DNA from: Massilia aurea
Lineage (GTDB): Bacteria > Pseudomonadota > Gammaproteobacteria > Burkholderiales > Burkholderiaceae_D
Direction: 5' to 3'
NCBI RefSeq assembly: GCF_024753205.1
Contig: NZ_JANUGZ010000003.1
Coordinates: 744,001 to 808,000 of the forward strand
DNA length: 64,000 nt
Numbering within the stretch: the stretch's first letter is position 1; each line of letters starts with the position of its first letter. The notes beneath the pieces were generated by a model, which saw only the letters and a program-made list of their open reading frames with translations, searched no databases and was not told the DNA's origin. The translations under genes were made by a program, and so were the position numbers. Shown here in pieces: positions 28,166 through 36,620 of the stretch.

Positions 28166-28193
28166 ATAAAAAACCGGGGCACATGGCCCCGGT
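28166..28193 (-). terminator. intrinsic terminator of the TerD/DUF475 operon
   Basis: Minus-strand stem AACCGGGGC / GCCCCGGTT with a CATGT loop, followed by TTTT and ATT. 25 bases after the last stop of the operon. Confidence 0.9.
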
Positions 28194-28218
28194 TCTTGGT
28201 AACAAACAACGCTACCGA

Positions 28219-28803
28219 TTACAAATGCACTGAAATCTGCGGCATCAGATCGTCGAACGTACGGCCATTGCCATTCTCACCGATCGCGTGCATCTTCCAC
28301 TCGCCGCCATGGCGGTACAGCTTGGCCATTATCTGCGCCGAATGCGAGCCCGTCACCGACAGATTGAAGCGCGCGACTTCCTGCTGGTCGGCTGCATTGA
28401 TCAGGCGGCAGTAGGCGTTTTCGACCGTGGCAAAGGTTTGCCCGGTGAAGCTGTTGACCGTGAAGACCAGCGCCTTGACCGATGCCGGCACGGCGTTCAG
28501 GTCGACGGTGATCTGCTCGTCGTCGCCATCACCGGCGCCGGTGCGGTTGTCGCCCGTGTGCACGATGCTGCCGTCCTTGCTCTTGAGCTGGCGGAACCAG
28601 ATCACGTCCACCGGCTTGTTCGACTCATCGAACATGACCACCGATGCGTCCAGGTCGACGGCATCCGACTTGCCGCCGCCGAAGCCGAAGAAACCCTTCG
28701 ACTTGATCGCATCCCAACCCAGACCCATGGTCACGCGGGACAGGCCGCCACCGGCTTCCTTGTCCAGAGAGATTTTCTGGCCTTTTTGCAGATTGACTGA
28801 CAT
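28219..28803 (-). CDS. TerD-family stress protein (distal copy)
   Basis: 194 residues, TerD/TerE/TerZ superfamily, calcium-binding cytoplasmic proteins linked to tellurite, phage and general stress resistance. Opening MSVNLQKGQKISLDKEAGG; a Ca-binding region VDLDASVVMFDESNK; the GDNRTGAGDGDDEQITVDLNAVP motif that carries the second acidic cluster; C-terminal GEWKMHAIGENGNGRTF. The FGFGGGKSD insert at about 37-46 is closer to TerZ-type proteins than the other TerD copy upstream. Last gene of the operon, 12 bases after the AIM24-like gene. Confidence 0.9.
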   Translation of the reverse strand: MSVNLQKGQKISLDKEAGGGLSRVTMGLGWDAIKSKGFFGFGGGKSDAVDLDASVVMFDESNKPVDVIWFRQLKSKDGSIVHTGDNRTGAGDGDDEQITVDLNAVPASVKALVFTVNSFTGQTFATVENAYCRLINAADQQEVARFNLSVTGSHSAQIMAKLYRHGGEWKMHAIGENGNGRTFDDLMPQISVHL

Positions 28804-28815
28804 TGTGTTCCTCCG

Positions 28816-29511
28816 TTATTTCGCTGGCTGCTGCATCCAGGCTTTGAATGCAGTGCGGTTGCGCGAACATACATACACCTTGCCACGACCCGAGAAGCGC
28901 AGGACCATGCCCTCGCCACTGGTCTGGCTGTTGATCAGGTTACCCAGGAAGCCGCCGCTGGTGCCGGTGGTGATCGAAATTTCGTAGCGCAGCGTGCTGT
29001 CCCAGCACACCACGTGCGAGTTGTCGATGATCGCGTCCTTGCCCGGCTCGACATCCAGCACCGACATCGACCCGAAACCCGACACCACCACCTGGCCCTG
29101 GCCGCCCGTTTCGGTGACGAAGAAGCCGCCACTGTTGGCGAACATGGCATTGCCCAGGCTTTGCGTGCGCACCTTGAGGTCGACGCCAGACGTGGCGGCG
29201 ACAAATGCGCCATCGCTGATGATGTAGTGGTTCGGACCGACATCGACCGTCTGCATCGCACCCGGCAGGGTTGGCGACAGCAGGCAGTCACCATCGCCAC
29301 GCGTGGCTTCGATGTGCTGCTGAAAGAACGACTCGCCGTTGGCAAAGGTGCGCATCAGCGCACTACCGAGCCCGCCCTTCATCTTGCCTTTGAGGTCGAG
29401 GGTCGATTCCATCATCACCATCGCGTCGGATTCGCAATAGATGGTCTCGCCCTGCTTCATCGACACATGAAGGAAAGGATCGACGTCCCCGGTCACGGTA
29501 AATACTGGCAT
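28816..29511 (-). CDS. AIM24/TIGR00266-family protein
   Basis: 231 residues. Recognised by the fold pattern of the family: a beta-rich protein built from repeated strand blocks with KQGETIYCESDAMVMMES at 19-36, LPGAMQTVDVGPNHYIISDGAFVAA in the middle, and SGEGMVLRFSGRGKVYVCSRN near the end. Yeast Aim24 is mitochondrial and affects respiratory complex and cristae organisation; the bacterial proteins have no settled function, though they often sit next to TerD genes. Here it is framed by two TerD genes, which supports a common role. Confidence 0.85.
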   Translation of the reverse strand: MPVFTVTGDVDPFLHVSMKQGETIYCESDAMVMMESTLDLKGKMKGGLGSALMRTFANGESFFQQHIEATRGDGDCLLSPTLPGAMQTVDVGPNHYIISDGAFVAATSGVDLKVRTQSLGNAMFANSGGFFVTETGGQGQVVVSGFGSMSVLDVEPGKDAIIDNSHVVCWDSTLRYEISITTGTSGGFLGNLINSQTSGEGMVLRFSGRGKVYVCSRNRTAFKAWMQQPAK

Positions 29512-29538
29512 TTGGCTTCCTTAGAATTTGGTTCCACG

Positions 29539-29564
29539 CAGGGCGCCTCCGCAGAAGCGCCCTG
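29539..29564 (-). other. intercistronic hairpin between TerD and AIM24-like genes
   Basis: Perfect 8-bp stem CAGGGCGC / GCGCCCTG with a 10-base loop, in the 63-base gap. There is no U-run, so it may be a processing or stability element rather than a terminator. Confidence 0.5.
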
Positions 29565-29574
29565 GCTTGCATGA

Positions 29575-30150
29575 TTAAACGTTGACGCCGTAGTTGCGGG
29601 CGAGTGGGCCCAGGCCGCCGGCAAAGCCCTGGCCGATTGCGCGGAATTTCCAGTCCGCGCCGTTGCGGTAGACCTCACCGAAGATCATGGCCGCTTCGGT
29701 CGAACCGTCTTCCGACAGGTCGTAGCGCGCGACTTCGGCGTTGGTGGCGTTGTTGACGCAGCGGATGAACGCCTTGCCGACCATGCCGAAGTTCTGGCGA
29801 CGGGTTTCGGCATCGTGAATGGTCACGCCCAGGACGACCTTGTCGACGTCAGCCGGAACCTTGGTCAGGTCGATGGTGACGAATTCATCGTCGCCCTCGC
29901 CGGCGCCGGTCGTGTTGTCGCCCGAGTGGACGATCGAACCATCGCTCGACTTCAGGTTGTTATAGAAGATGAAGTCGCCATCCGAACGGACCTTGCCGGA
30001 CGAATTGAGCAGGAACACAGCGCCGTCGAGGTCAAAGGCTGCGCCATCGGTGGCGCGAATGTCCCAGCCGAGTGCGACTTTCAGTGAAGTCAGGCCTGGT
30101 GCTTCTTTCGACAGGTTGACGTTGCCGCCTTTTTGCAGACTGATTGCCAT
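29575..30150 (-). CDS. TerD-family stress protein (proximal copy)
   Basis: 191 residues, close to the TerD/TerE length and pattern: [19 protein letters not shown], the [13 protein letters not shown] acidic strand, [23 protein letters not shown], and [20 protein letters not shown]. Cytoplasmic, no signal. It and the distal copy share the general pattern but are well diverged, so they are not a recent duplication. Preceded by two hairpins that separate it from the DUF475 gene. Confidence 0.92.
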   Translation of the reverse strand: MAISLQKGGNVNLSKEAPGLTSLKVALGWDIRATDGAAFDLDGAVFLLNSSGKVRSDGDFIFYNNLKSSDGSIVHSGDNTTGAGEGDDEFVTIDLTKVPADVDKVVLGVTIHDAETRRQNFGMVGKAFIRCVNNATNAEVARYDLSEDGSTEAAMIFGEVYRNGADWKFRAIGQGFAGGLGPLARNYGVNV

Positions 30151-30188
30151 GATGAGAATCTCCTAAATTGTGAACACCGGGTTGCAAG

Positions 30189-30259
30189 CGCCGCGAGCTG
30201 GTGTTCTGCCACTCGCGGCGAATTCTGTATTGCAGGGCCGGCATGCATGCCGCCGGCCC
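30189..30259 (-). other. two hairpins between DUF475 and TerD genes
   Basis: First: CGCCGCGAG / CTCGCGGCG, 9 bp perfect, 14-base loop (30189-30220). Second: GGGCCGGC / GCCGGCCC, 8 bp perfect, 9-base loop (30235-30259). Both lie in the 118-base gap without U-runs, a layout that could set the ratio of upstream to downstream products. Confidence 0.5.
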
Positions 30260-30268
30260 GATTACCGC

Positions 30269-31315
30269 TTACGCGCCGCCGAGTGCGGCGTGCTTCTTCT
30301 TGTACTGAATCGAACTCCACAGCGACGCCAGGATGAAGGCCACGCCCACACCGCCGGTGATCAGCTCTGGTACATGCCACTTCATACTGGCCAGCATGAT
30401 CACGGCCAGGATACCGATCGCGTAGTGCGCGCCGTGCTCGAGGTAGACGTATTCATCGAGCGTGCCCTTGCGCACCAGGAACACGGTCATCGAACGCACG
30501 AACATCGCGCCGATTGCCAGGCCCAGCATGATGATCACGACGTCGCTGGTGATCGCGAACGCGCCGATCACACCGTCAAACGAGAACGATGCATCCAGCA
30601 CTTCGAGGTACAGGAAACCACCGATACCGCCTTTTTTGACCGCGTCACCGACAGCGCCCTCGCCCGATTCACTCTTTTCCAGCAGGCTGCTAAGCATATC
30701 GACAGCAACATAGACCAGGATGCCCCACATACCGGCGATCGCAACGACCATCTTCTGCGCTTCATCAACATACGTCAGGCTAAACAGCAGCGCGGCGATG
30801 GCGATCATGACGGCGATCGACGACACCTTGCCGAGCGAACCCAGTTTTGCTTCGAAGTTGCCCAGCCAGTGGGTTTCTTTTTCATCGTCCAGCATGAAGT
30901 TCAGGAACACCAGCAGCAGGAACATGCCGCCGAATGCCGCCACTTCAGCGTGGTGGTTGGTCAGGTGCATCGAGAAGGCTTTTGGATTGGTCAGCGCCAG
31001 GTTCCAGACTTCCGCCGCGCCCAGGTCGGCAGCCACGGCCACGATGACCAGCGGGAACACCAGACGCATGCCGAACACGGCGATGATGATACCCACGCCC
31101 AGGAACAGCTTGATCCAGAACTCGTCCCAGGTCTTGAGGACCGAGGCGTTGACCACCGCGTTATCGAACGACAGCGAGACTTCCATGACGGCCAGAATGG
31201 CCGCCACGCCCAGCGCGGTAATCATGCCCGACGTGCCACCATGATCGAATCCCCACCATGCCGCAAGGGCAAGACAGACCGCGGTCACGATGAATGACCA
31301 GGTAAAGTACTTCAT
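30269..31315 (-). CDS. DUF475/TerC-like integral membrane protein
   Basis: 348 residues with about nine hydrophobic helices. The acidic TerC-type motifs sit in membrane segments: VMEVSLSFDNAVVNA (about 43-57) and LEVLDASFSFDGVIGAF (about 228-244); the paired ExxLSFDN and DASFSFDG signatures define the family. Relatives (TerC, Alx, MeeF) are linked to manganese efflux or metal-loading of exported proteins. DUF475 itself is not assigned. First gene of the operon with two TerD genes and an AIM24-like gene, divergent from the NhaR-like regulator across 115 bases. Confidence 0.88.
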   Translation of the reverse strand: MKYFTWSFIVTAVCLALAAWWGFDHGGTSGMITALGVAAILAVMEVSLSFDNAVVNASVLKTWDEFWIKLFLGVGIIIAVFGMRLVFPLVIVAVAADLGAAEVWNLALTNPKAFSMHLTNHHAEVAAFGGMFLLLVFLNFMLDDEKETHWLGNFEAKLGSLGKVSSIAVMIAIAALLFSLTYVDEAQKMVVAIAGMWGILVYVAVDMLSSLLEKSESGEGAVGDAVKKGGIGGFLYLEVLDASFSFDGVIGAFAITSDVVIIMLGLAIGAMFVRSMTVFLVRKGTLDEYVYLEHGAHYAIGILAVIMLASMKWHVPELITGGVGVAFILASLWSSIQYKKKHAALGGA

Positions 31316-31430
31316 TAATATTTCCCCTCTTATGATTTATAAAAAACGGTGCTGACGAACAATTGTAAAGGTTGCCAAACGATTGAAAAAGCGAAGATAA
31401 TTGGAGGGTTACTTCCGAAAAACAGAAGCC

Positions 31431-32339
31431 ATGAGCCACGCACTCCCCAACTTTCGCCACCTCTATTACTTCTGGGTGGTTGCCAAGGAAGGCAGCATTA
31501 CGCGCGCCGCCGAGCGTCTTGGCCTGGCCATCCAGACAGTGAGTACGCAGCTTACCTTACTTGAACAGGCGTTCGGCAAGGCACTATTCACCCAACAAGG
31601 CCGGCGCCTGACACTGACCGAAGCAGGCCGCCTGGCGCTGTCGTATGCCGACCAGATATTCCTGCTGGGCGAGCAGATGCAGGAAGCGCTCGACGCTTCC
31701 GACAGCACGCGCATCCGCCTGGCGGTGGGCATTTCCGATTCGCTGCCCAAGTTCACCGCCTACCGCCTGCTCGAGGTCACGACTCAGTTGGCCACCCCGG
31801 TGCGCCTGGTGTGCCACGAAGACCAGTACGAGGCGCTGCTGGGGGACCTGGCGCTGCACAAGCTCGACGTCGTGCTGACCGACCGCGCCGTTCCCACCGG
31901 CACCACGCTACGCGTGTTCAGCCACCTGCTGTCTGAAAGCGAGATGTTCGTTGTCGGCGCCCCGGCCCTGGCGCACGAGTACCGCGACGATTTTCCGGCG
32001 TCGCTGCACGGTGCGCCGTTTTTGCTGCCCACGCGCAACAACGCCCTGCGCGGCAAGATCGACGACTGGTTCGAGCGCCATGCGATCCGGCCCGACGTGG
32101 TCGGCGAGTTCGAAGACAACGCGTTATTGAATACCTTTGGCCGGCGCGGCCTGGGCCTGTTCTTCACGCCGGCCGCGCCTGCTGCCGACATCGACTACCA
32201 GCTCGGCGCCGAGCTGGTCGGCCGGGTGCCGGAGGTGCGCGAACACTTCTATGCGATCTCGAACGAACGCAAGATCAAGCATCCGGCGGTCGAGGCAATC
32301 CTGTCGGCCGTGCACAAAGGCGCGTTAGCAGACGGATAA
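31431..32339 (+). CDS. nhaR: NhaR-like LysR-type transcriptional regulator
   Basis: 302 residues from ATG 31431. The N-terminal helix-turn-helix opens MSHALPNFRHLYYFWVVAKE, essentially the NhaR signature, continuing GSITRAAERLGLAIQTVSTQ. The effector domain is about 95-295. A TTG at 31401 is in frame but gives an extension not found in the family. NhaR of E. coli activates the Na+/H+ antiporter gene nhaA in response to sodium; no nhaA is in the window. Here it is divergent from the DUF475-TerD operon, so that operon is a plausible target. Confidence 0.85.
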   Translation: MSHALPNFRHLYYFWVVAKEGSITRAAERLGLAIQTVSTQLTLLEQAFGKALFTQQGRRLTLTEAGRLALSYADQIFLLGEQMQEALDASDSTRIRLAVGISDSLPKFTAYRLLEVTTQLATPVRLVCHEDQYEALLGDLALHKLDVVLTDRAVPTGTTLRVFSHLLSESEMFVVGAPALAHEYRDDFPASLHGAPFLLPTRNNALRGKIDDWFERHAIRPDVVGEFEDNALLNTFGRRGLGLFFTPAAPAADIDYQLGAELVGRVPEVREHFYAISNERKIKHPAVEAILSAVHKGALADG

Positions 32340-32398
32340 GAGCCGTTTTGGGTTGTACAATGCCCCTTGGCTTTACCTTTTGTTAAGACATCTCCAGC

Positions 32399-33739
32399 AT
32401 GGAAAATATTCTCTTCCTCGTTCTCGCCCTGTTCCTGGTCGCGCTGAACGGCCTGTTCGTCGCCGCCGAATTCAGTATCGTCACGCTGCGCAAGACCCGC
32501 GTGAACGCCATCGCCAAGACCACCGGCCTGCGCGGACGCATCCTGGAAAAAGTCCACGGCAAGCTCGACGCTTACCTGTCGGCCTGCCAGCTCGGCATCA
32601 CGCTGGCATCGCTGGGCCTTGGTTGGGTCGGCGAGCCGGCGTTTGCCAGCCTGCTTGAACCGGTCTTCGCGTTTGTCGGCGTGACGTCCGAAGAGCTGAT
32701 CCACAGCATTTCGTTCATCGTCGCGTTCTCGGTGATTTCGTTCCTGCACATCGTGGTGGGCGAGCTGGCCCCGAAAACGCTGGCGATCCGGTTGCCGGAA
32801 TCGGTGGCGCTGTGGTGCGCCATCCCGCTGTACGCGTTCTACTGGGCCATGTATCCGGCGATCGCCCTGCTCAATGCCAGCGCCAATACGCTGCTGCGCG
32901 TGGCGGGCCTGGCCGGCAAGGGCGGGCACGACCATCACTACTCGCTCGACGAACTCAAACTGATTCTGCGCACCAGCAACCCGGCTGAAAAGATCACGCA
33001 GGACGACCGCAATATCCTGGCCCAGTCGCTCGACTTCAGCCAGCTGGCCGTGTCCGAGCTGATGCGCCCGATTAACGAAGTCAGCGCCCTGTACGCTAGC
33101 CGCTCGCTCGAGCAGAATCTGGAAACCGTGCGCCGCAACCGCTTTTCGCGCTACCCGTATTTCGACAAGGACGGTGAAGAAGTCATCGGCATCGTCCACC
33201 TGAAAGACCTGTATTTCGCGCTGCAGTCGGGCCGGCCCATCGGCGACCTGACCCAGTTCCTGAGGCCAGTCGAATCGATTTCGGCGCGCACGCCGGCGCA
33301 GGACATCTTCCGGCGCTTCCGTGGCGGCGCGCCCCACTTCGCGCTGATCGGCGAAAAGGGCAAGCGCCCGGTCGGCTTCGTCACGCTCGACAACCTGCTG
33401 GGCGCGATGGTCGGCGAGATCCGCGACGAATTCCGGATGAACGAAAACGATTGGCTCAAGCAGGCCGACGGCACCTGGATCGGCAAGGCCAGCCTGCCGA
33501 TCTTCTCGCTCGAACGCCTGCTGGGCATCGACATCGACAACGAACAAATGGGCCTGGACGATGTCGAATCGGTCGGCGGCCTGTTGATGGCCAAGCTGGG
33601 CGACATCCCCAAGCAAGGCCAGCGCATTGGCTTTCCGCAGTTCGATGTCGTGGTCAAGAAAATGAATGGCCCACGCATTCTGCTGGTCAAGGTGATCCCG
33701 CAATTGACCCGCGCTGGCGAGAACGACGACCACGACTAA
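32399..33739 (+). CDS. CNNM/CorC (HlyC) family membrane protein
   Basis: 446 residues. N-terminal CNNM/DUF21 membrane domain (about 1-185) with helices at about 4-25, 60-85, 97-120 and 130-155 and the motif FSVISFLHIVVGELAPKTLAI. Then two CBS domains (about 205-330) beginning LMRPINEVSALYA, and a C-terminal transporter-associated (CorC_HlyC) domain ending VKVIPQ. Members are implicated in magnesium or cobalt efflux and membrane stress tolerance; the old haemolysin name is not evidence of toxicity. A TACAAT at about 32355 may be its -10 box. Stand-alone gene. Confidence 0.9.
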   Translation: MENILFLVLALFLVALNGLFVAAEFSIVTLRKTRVNAIAKTTGLRGRILEKVHGKLDAYLSACQLGITLASLGLGWVGEPAFASLLEPVFAFVGVTSEELIHSISFIVAFSVISFLHIVVGELAPKTLAIRLPESVALWCAIPLYAFYWAMYPAIALLNASANTLLRVAGLAGKGGHDHHYSLDELKLILRTSNPAEKITQDDRNILAQSLDFSQLAVSELMRPINEVSALYASRSLEQNLETVRRNRFSRYPYFDKDGEEVIGIVHLKDLYFALQSGRPIGDLTQFLRPVESISARTPAQDIFRRFRGGAPHFALIGEKGKRPVGFVTLDNLLGAMVGEIRDEFRMNENDWLKQADGTWIGKASLPIFSLERLLGIDIDNEQMGLDDVESVGGLLMAKLGDIPKQGQRIGFPQFDVVVKKMNGPRILLVKVIPQLTRAGENDDHD

Positions 33740-33825
33740 CCGCCTTTTACATCGGCATTGCTGACATTACACAAGAATGATGCTATTTTTTGTGTATATC
33801 TGCGTGAACCGACGAGAGGCATTCA

Positions 33826-34629
33826 ATGTCCGCCCAGCTTCGCCATAACGTTCACCTTGCCGGCCAGGGCGCCGCCACCATGGTGTTTGCCCATGGTTTC
33901 GGTTGCGACCAGACGATGTGGCGTCACCTCGCTCCCGCCTACCAGCACCGGTATCGCGTTCTCACCTACGATCTCGTCGGCTCCGGCGGCTCGGACCTGT
34001 CGGCCTATGACCGCGCCCGCCATGCGACGCTGCAGGGTCACGCCGACGACCTGCTCGCCCTGATTGATGCCCATGCCAGCGGCCCGGTCGTGTTTGTCGG
34101 GCACTCGGTCGGCGCGACAATCGGCATGCTGGCCACGATCGCCGCGCCCGAGCGCTTTGCCGCGCAGATCATGGTCAGTCCCTCGCCCTGCTACATCAAC
34201 GACGGCGACTATACCGGCGGCTTCACGCGCGACGACATCGACGAACTGCTCGAAACGATGGAGACAAACTTCATCGCCTGGTCGCACAGTCTTGCACCCA
34301 CCATCATGGGCGCGCCCAACCAGCCCCATCTGGCCTCCGGGCTGACGGCCAGTTTTTGCCGCAACAATCCCGAAATCGCCCATCACTTTGCCAGCGTTAC
34401 GTTCCGCTCGGACCACCGCCTTGATGTGCCCAGGTCCACGACGCCCGCGCTGATCCTGCAATGCAGCGACGACCTGATCGCGCCGCACACGGCCGGCCAA
34501 TGGCTGCACCAGAACCTGCCCGGCAGCACGTTCGCGATGGTACCGAACGTCGGCCACTGTCCGCACATGAGTGCGCCGACCGCCGTCTCGGCCGCGATCG
34601 ACGCCTTCCTCACACAGCAGCTTCGCTGA
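33826..34629 (+). CDS. RsbQ-like alpha/beta hydrolase
   Basis: 267 residues, strikingly like Bacillus RsbQ: VFAHGFGCDQTMWRHLAPAY, LTYDLVGSGGSDLSAYD, VFVGHSVGATIGMLATI, MVSPSPCYINDGDYTGGF, LILQCSDDLIAP and GHCPHMS all correspond to RsbQ blocks. Catalytic triad Ser94, Asp216 (or Asp215) and His244. RsbQ makes or transfers a small hydrophobic molecule needed by its partner RsbP, a PAS-containing phosphatase; plant strigolactone and karrikin receptors share the fold. Here the next gene, 6 bases downstream, encodes a PAS-histidine kinase-receiver protein rather than a phosphatase. Ribosome binding site GAGAGG before ATG 33826. Confidence 0.92.
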   Translation: MSAQLRHNVHLAGQGAATMVFAHGFGCDQTMWRHLAPAYQHRYRVLTYDLVGSGGSDLSAYDRARHATLQGHADDLLALIDAHASGPVVFVGHSVGATIGMLATIAAPERFAAQIMVSPSPCYINDGDYTGGFTRDDIDELLETMETNFIAWSHSLAPTIMGAPNQPHLASGLTASFCRNNPEIAHHFASVTFRSDHRLDVPRSTTPALILQCSDDLIAPHTAGQWLHQNLPGSTFAMVPNVGHCPHMSAPTAVSAAIDAFLTQQLR

Positions 34630-34635
34630 CCATCC

Positions 34636-36186
34636 ATGAACGCCGCCCTCACCGCGACCGACCTGTTCTTCGACCAGGCTGCTTGCGGCCTGATGGCAAC
34701 CGATGCACACGGCATGATCCTCACGGCCAACACCAGCCTGCATGCGTGGCTCGGCATGGCCCCCGGCGCGCTGGTGGGCACGCGCCTGCACGACCTGCTG
34801 CCGGCCAGCGCCCGCCTGTTCCACTACACGTGCTGCGTGCCGCGCCTGCAGAGCGAGGGCGTGGCGCACGATATCCAGATCGACCTCCTGATGGCAGGCG
34901 GCGCGCGGCTGCCGGTGCTGCTCCAGCTCGTGCGCCAGCGCGACGGCGATCGCGAGATCGACCACTGGGCGCTGTTTCGCGCCGGTGGCCGGCATGCCTA
35001 CGAAAACGCACTGCTGTGCAAGTCGGAGGCCGCCGATGGTGGCCGCGAGGTGCAGCGCCAGCGCGACCTGCAACTGCAGGCGGTGAACACGCAGTTGTCG
35101 GCGGCCGACCTGCGCAAGGATGAATTTCTGGCCACGCTGTCGCACGAGCTGCGCAATCCGCTCGCTCCAATGCGCAGCGCGCTCGACGTGCTCAAGATCA
35201 GGCACGGCAACGACGAAGACGCGCGCGTGATCGGCGCGTTCGACCGCCAGCTGCGCCACCTGACGCGCCTGGTGGACGACCTGATGGAAGTCTCGCGCAT
35301 CACGCAGAACCGCATGCAGCTGCGGCGCGCGCCCGTCGACATGGCGGCGCTGGTGCGCGGCGCGGTGCACGACATGGCGCCGATGATGACGGCGGCGCGC
35401 CACACGCTGCGCCTGACGCTGCCAGAGGCGCCGCTGACGGTCGATGGCGATGCCACGCGCCTGGCGCAGGTCGTGATCAACCTGCTGGGCAACGCGGCCA
35501 AGTACACGCCCGATGGTGGGCTGATCGATGTTGAACTGGCTGGCCAGGCCGGTCACGCCGAACTGCGCGTGCGCGACAACGGCATCGGCATCCCGGCGGG
35601 CGCGCTGGGCACGATCTTCCAGCTGTTCACGCAGCTGGAACCGGGGCGCGAGCGCGCCTGTGGCGGCCTGGGCATCGGCCTGGCGCTGGCGCGCGGCATC
35701 GTCGAGTTACACGGTGGCGAGATCCTGGTGGAGAGCGATGGCCCGGGCCGCGGCAGCCAGTTCACGTTGCGCCTGCCGCTGATCGCGGGTTGTGCGGTGG
35801 CGGAAGAAATAGCAACGGCGCCTGGCCAGCCGGCGCCGCTGCGGGTGTTGGTGGTGGATGACAATGTCGATGCGGCAGAGACAATGGCGACGATGCTCGA
35901 GCTGTTCGGCTGCACGACGCTGCTGGCGCATACGGCGGCCGGCGCACTGGCGCTTGCGCCGGACTTCCTGCCCGAAGTGGCGCTGCTCGATATCGGCCTG
36001 CCCGACTTCAATGGCTACGAGCTGGCGCGGCGCCTGCGCGGGCTGGATGCCTGCGCCAGCACCAAACTGATTGCGGCGACGGGCTGGGGCCAGGAGCGCG
36101 ACCGGCAACTGGCGCGCGATGCGGGGTTCGACCATCACCTGACCAAGCCGATCGATATCGAGCGGCTGCGCTTGCTGCTACAGTAA
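34636..36186 (+). CDS. PAS-histidine kinase-receiver protein, partner of RsbQ-like hydrolase
   Basis: 516 residues, cytoplasmic. N-terminal PAS domain (about 8-118), with a TRLHDLLPASARLFHYTCC segment and the RLPVLLQLVRQ strand similar to PAS domains of RsbP-type phosphatases. Coiled linker (135-160), dimerisation domain with phospho-acceptor His170 in LSHELRNPL, ATPase domain with NLLGNAAKYTP, DNGIGIP and GLGIGLALARG, and a receiver with Asp452 in LLDIGLPDFNG and Lys in HLTKPID. Spacing of 6 bases from the hydrolase gene indicates one operon. No DNA-binding output domain; the final target is elsewhere. Confidence 0.9.
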   Translation: MNAALTATDLFFDQAACGLMATDAHGMILTANTSLHAWLGMAPGALVGTRLHDLLPASARLFHYTCCVPRLQSEGVAHDIQIDLLMAGGARLPVLLQLVRQRDGDREIDHWALFRAGGRHAYENALLCKSEAADGGREVQRQRDLQLQAVNTQLSAADLRKDEFLATLSHELRNPLAPMRSALDVLKIRHGNDEDARVIGAFDRQLRHLTRLVDDLMEVSRITQNRMQLRRAPVDMAALVRGAVHDMAPMMTAARHTLRLTLPEAPLTVDGDATRLAQVVINLLGNAAKYTPDGGLIDVELAGQAGHAELRVRDNGIGIPAGALGTIFQLFTQLEPGRERACGGLGIGLALARGIVELHGGEILVESDGPGRGSQFTLRLPLIAGCAVAEEIATAPGQPAPLRVLVVDDNVDAAETMATMLELFGCTTLLAHTAAGALALAPDFLPEVALLDIGLPDFNGYELARRLRGLDACASTKLIAATGWGQERDRQLARDAGFDHHLTKPIDIERLRLLLQ

Positions 36187-36214
36187 GCACCTGTTCCTCA
36201 CCGGCATCGACACC

Positions 36215-36574
36215 ATGACCCGCGCCTTGTCCCTGAACCTTCTTGCAGCAGGCTTGCTGTCACTGTCTGCGTTCGTCGTGGCGCCAGCGCCCGCCCATGC
36301 CTGCGAGCGGGTCTACCCGCAAGCCAATGGCGACGACCGCACGCGCCACGTGCGCCTGTCGGCCGGCTGGCCCGATGCGCAGATCCTGCAGAACCTGAAG
36401 CTCAATTTCGACCGGGCCGACGTCAAGCGCACCGAGAGCGCGGGCGCGGTCAGCATCCAGTACACGTACTTTCACAAGACGGTCGTGATCACGCGCTCGG
36501 CCAGCAAGGGGGTCGAGGTGCAGCTGCAGGAAAAGGATCGGGAGAAACTCGTCTGGCAGCTGGGAATGTGTTGA
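36215..36574 (+). CDS. small exported protein, unknown function
   Basis: 119 residues with a clear signal peptide (about 1-29, ending APAHA) followed by a Cys. The mature part (ERVYPQANGDDRTRHVRLSA...) looks like a single alpha/beta domain ending in Cys, so one disulfide between the two Cys (about 30 and 119) is possible. No family recognised. It starts 28 bases after the kinase stop on the same strand and may belong to that operon. Converges on phoD, with a hairpin in the gap. Confidence 0.65.
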   Translation: MTRALSLNLLAAGLLSLSAFVVAPAPAHACERVYPQANGDDRTRHVRLSAGWPDAQILQNLKLNFDRADVKRTESAGAVSIQYTYFHKTVVITRSASKGVEVQLQEKDREKLVWQLGMC

Positions 36575-36585
36575 TGGTATGAAGG

Positions 36586-36610
36586 GGAGCGAGGAATTGC
36601 GCCTCGCTCC
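36586..36610. terminator. bidirectional hairpin between convergent genes
   Basis: Perfect 9-bp stem GGAGCGAGG / CCTCGCTCC with a 7-base loop, 11 bases from each stop. No U-run on either side. Confidence 0.55.
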
Positions 36611-36620
36611 ATGCTCTACG

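Noticed and set aside
31316..31430. yybP-ykoY manganese riboswitch before the DUF475 gene
   Set aside because: The 115-base divergent gap is too short and A/T-rich and shows none of the conserved loop sequences of that riboswitch.
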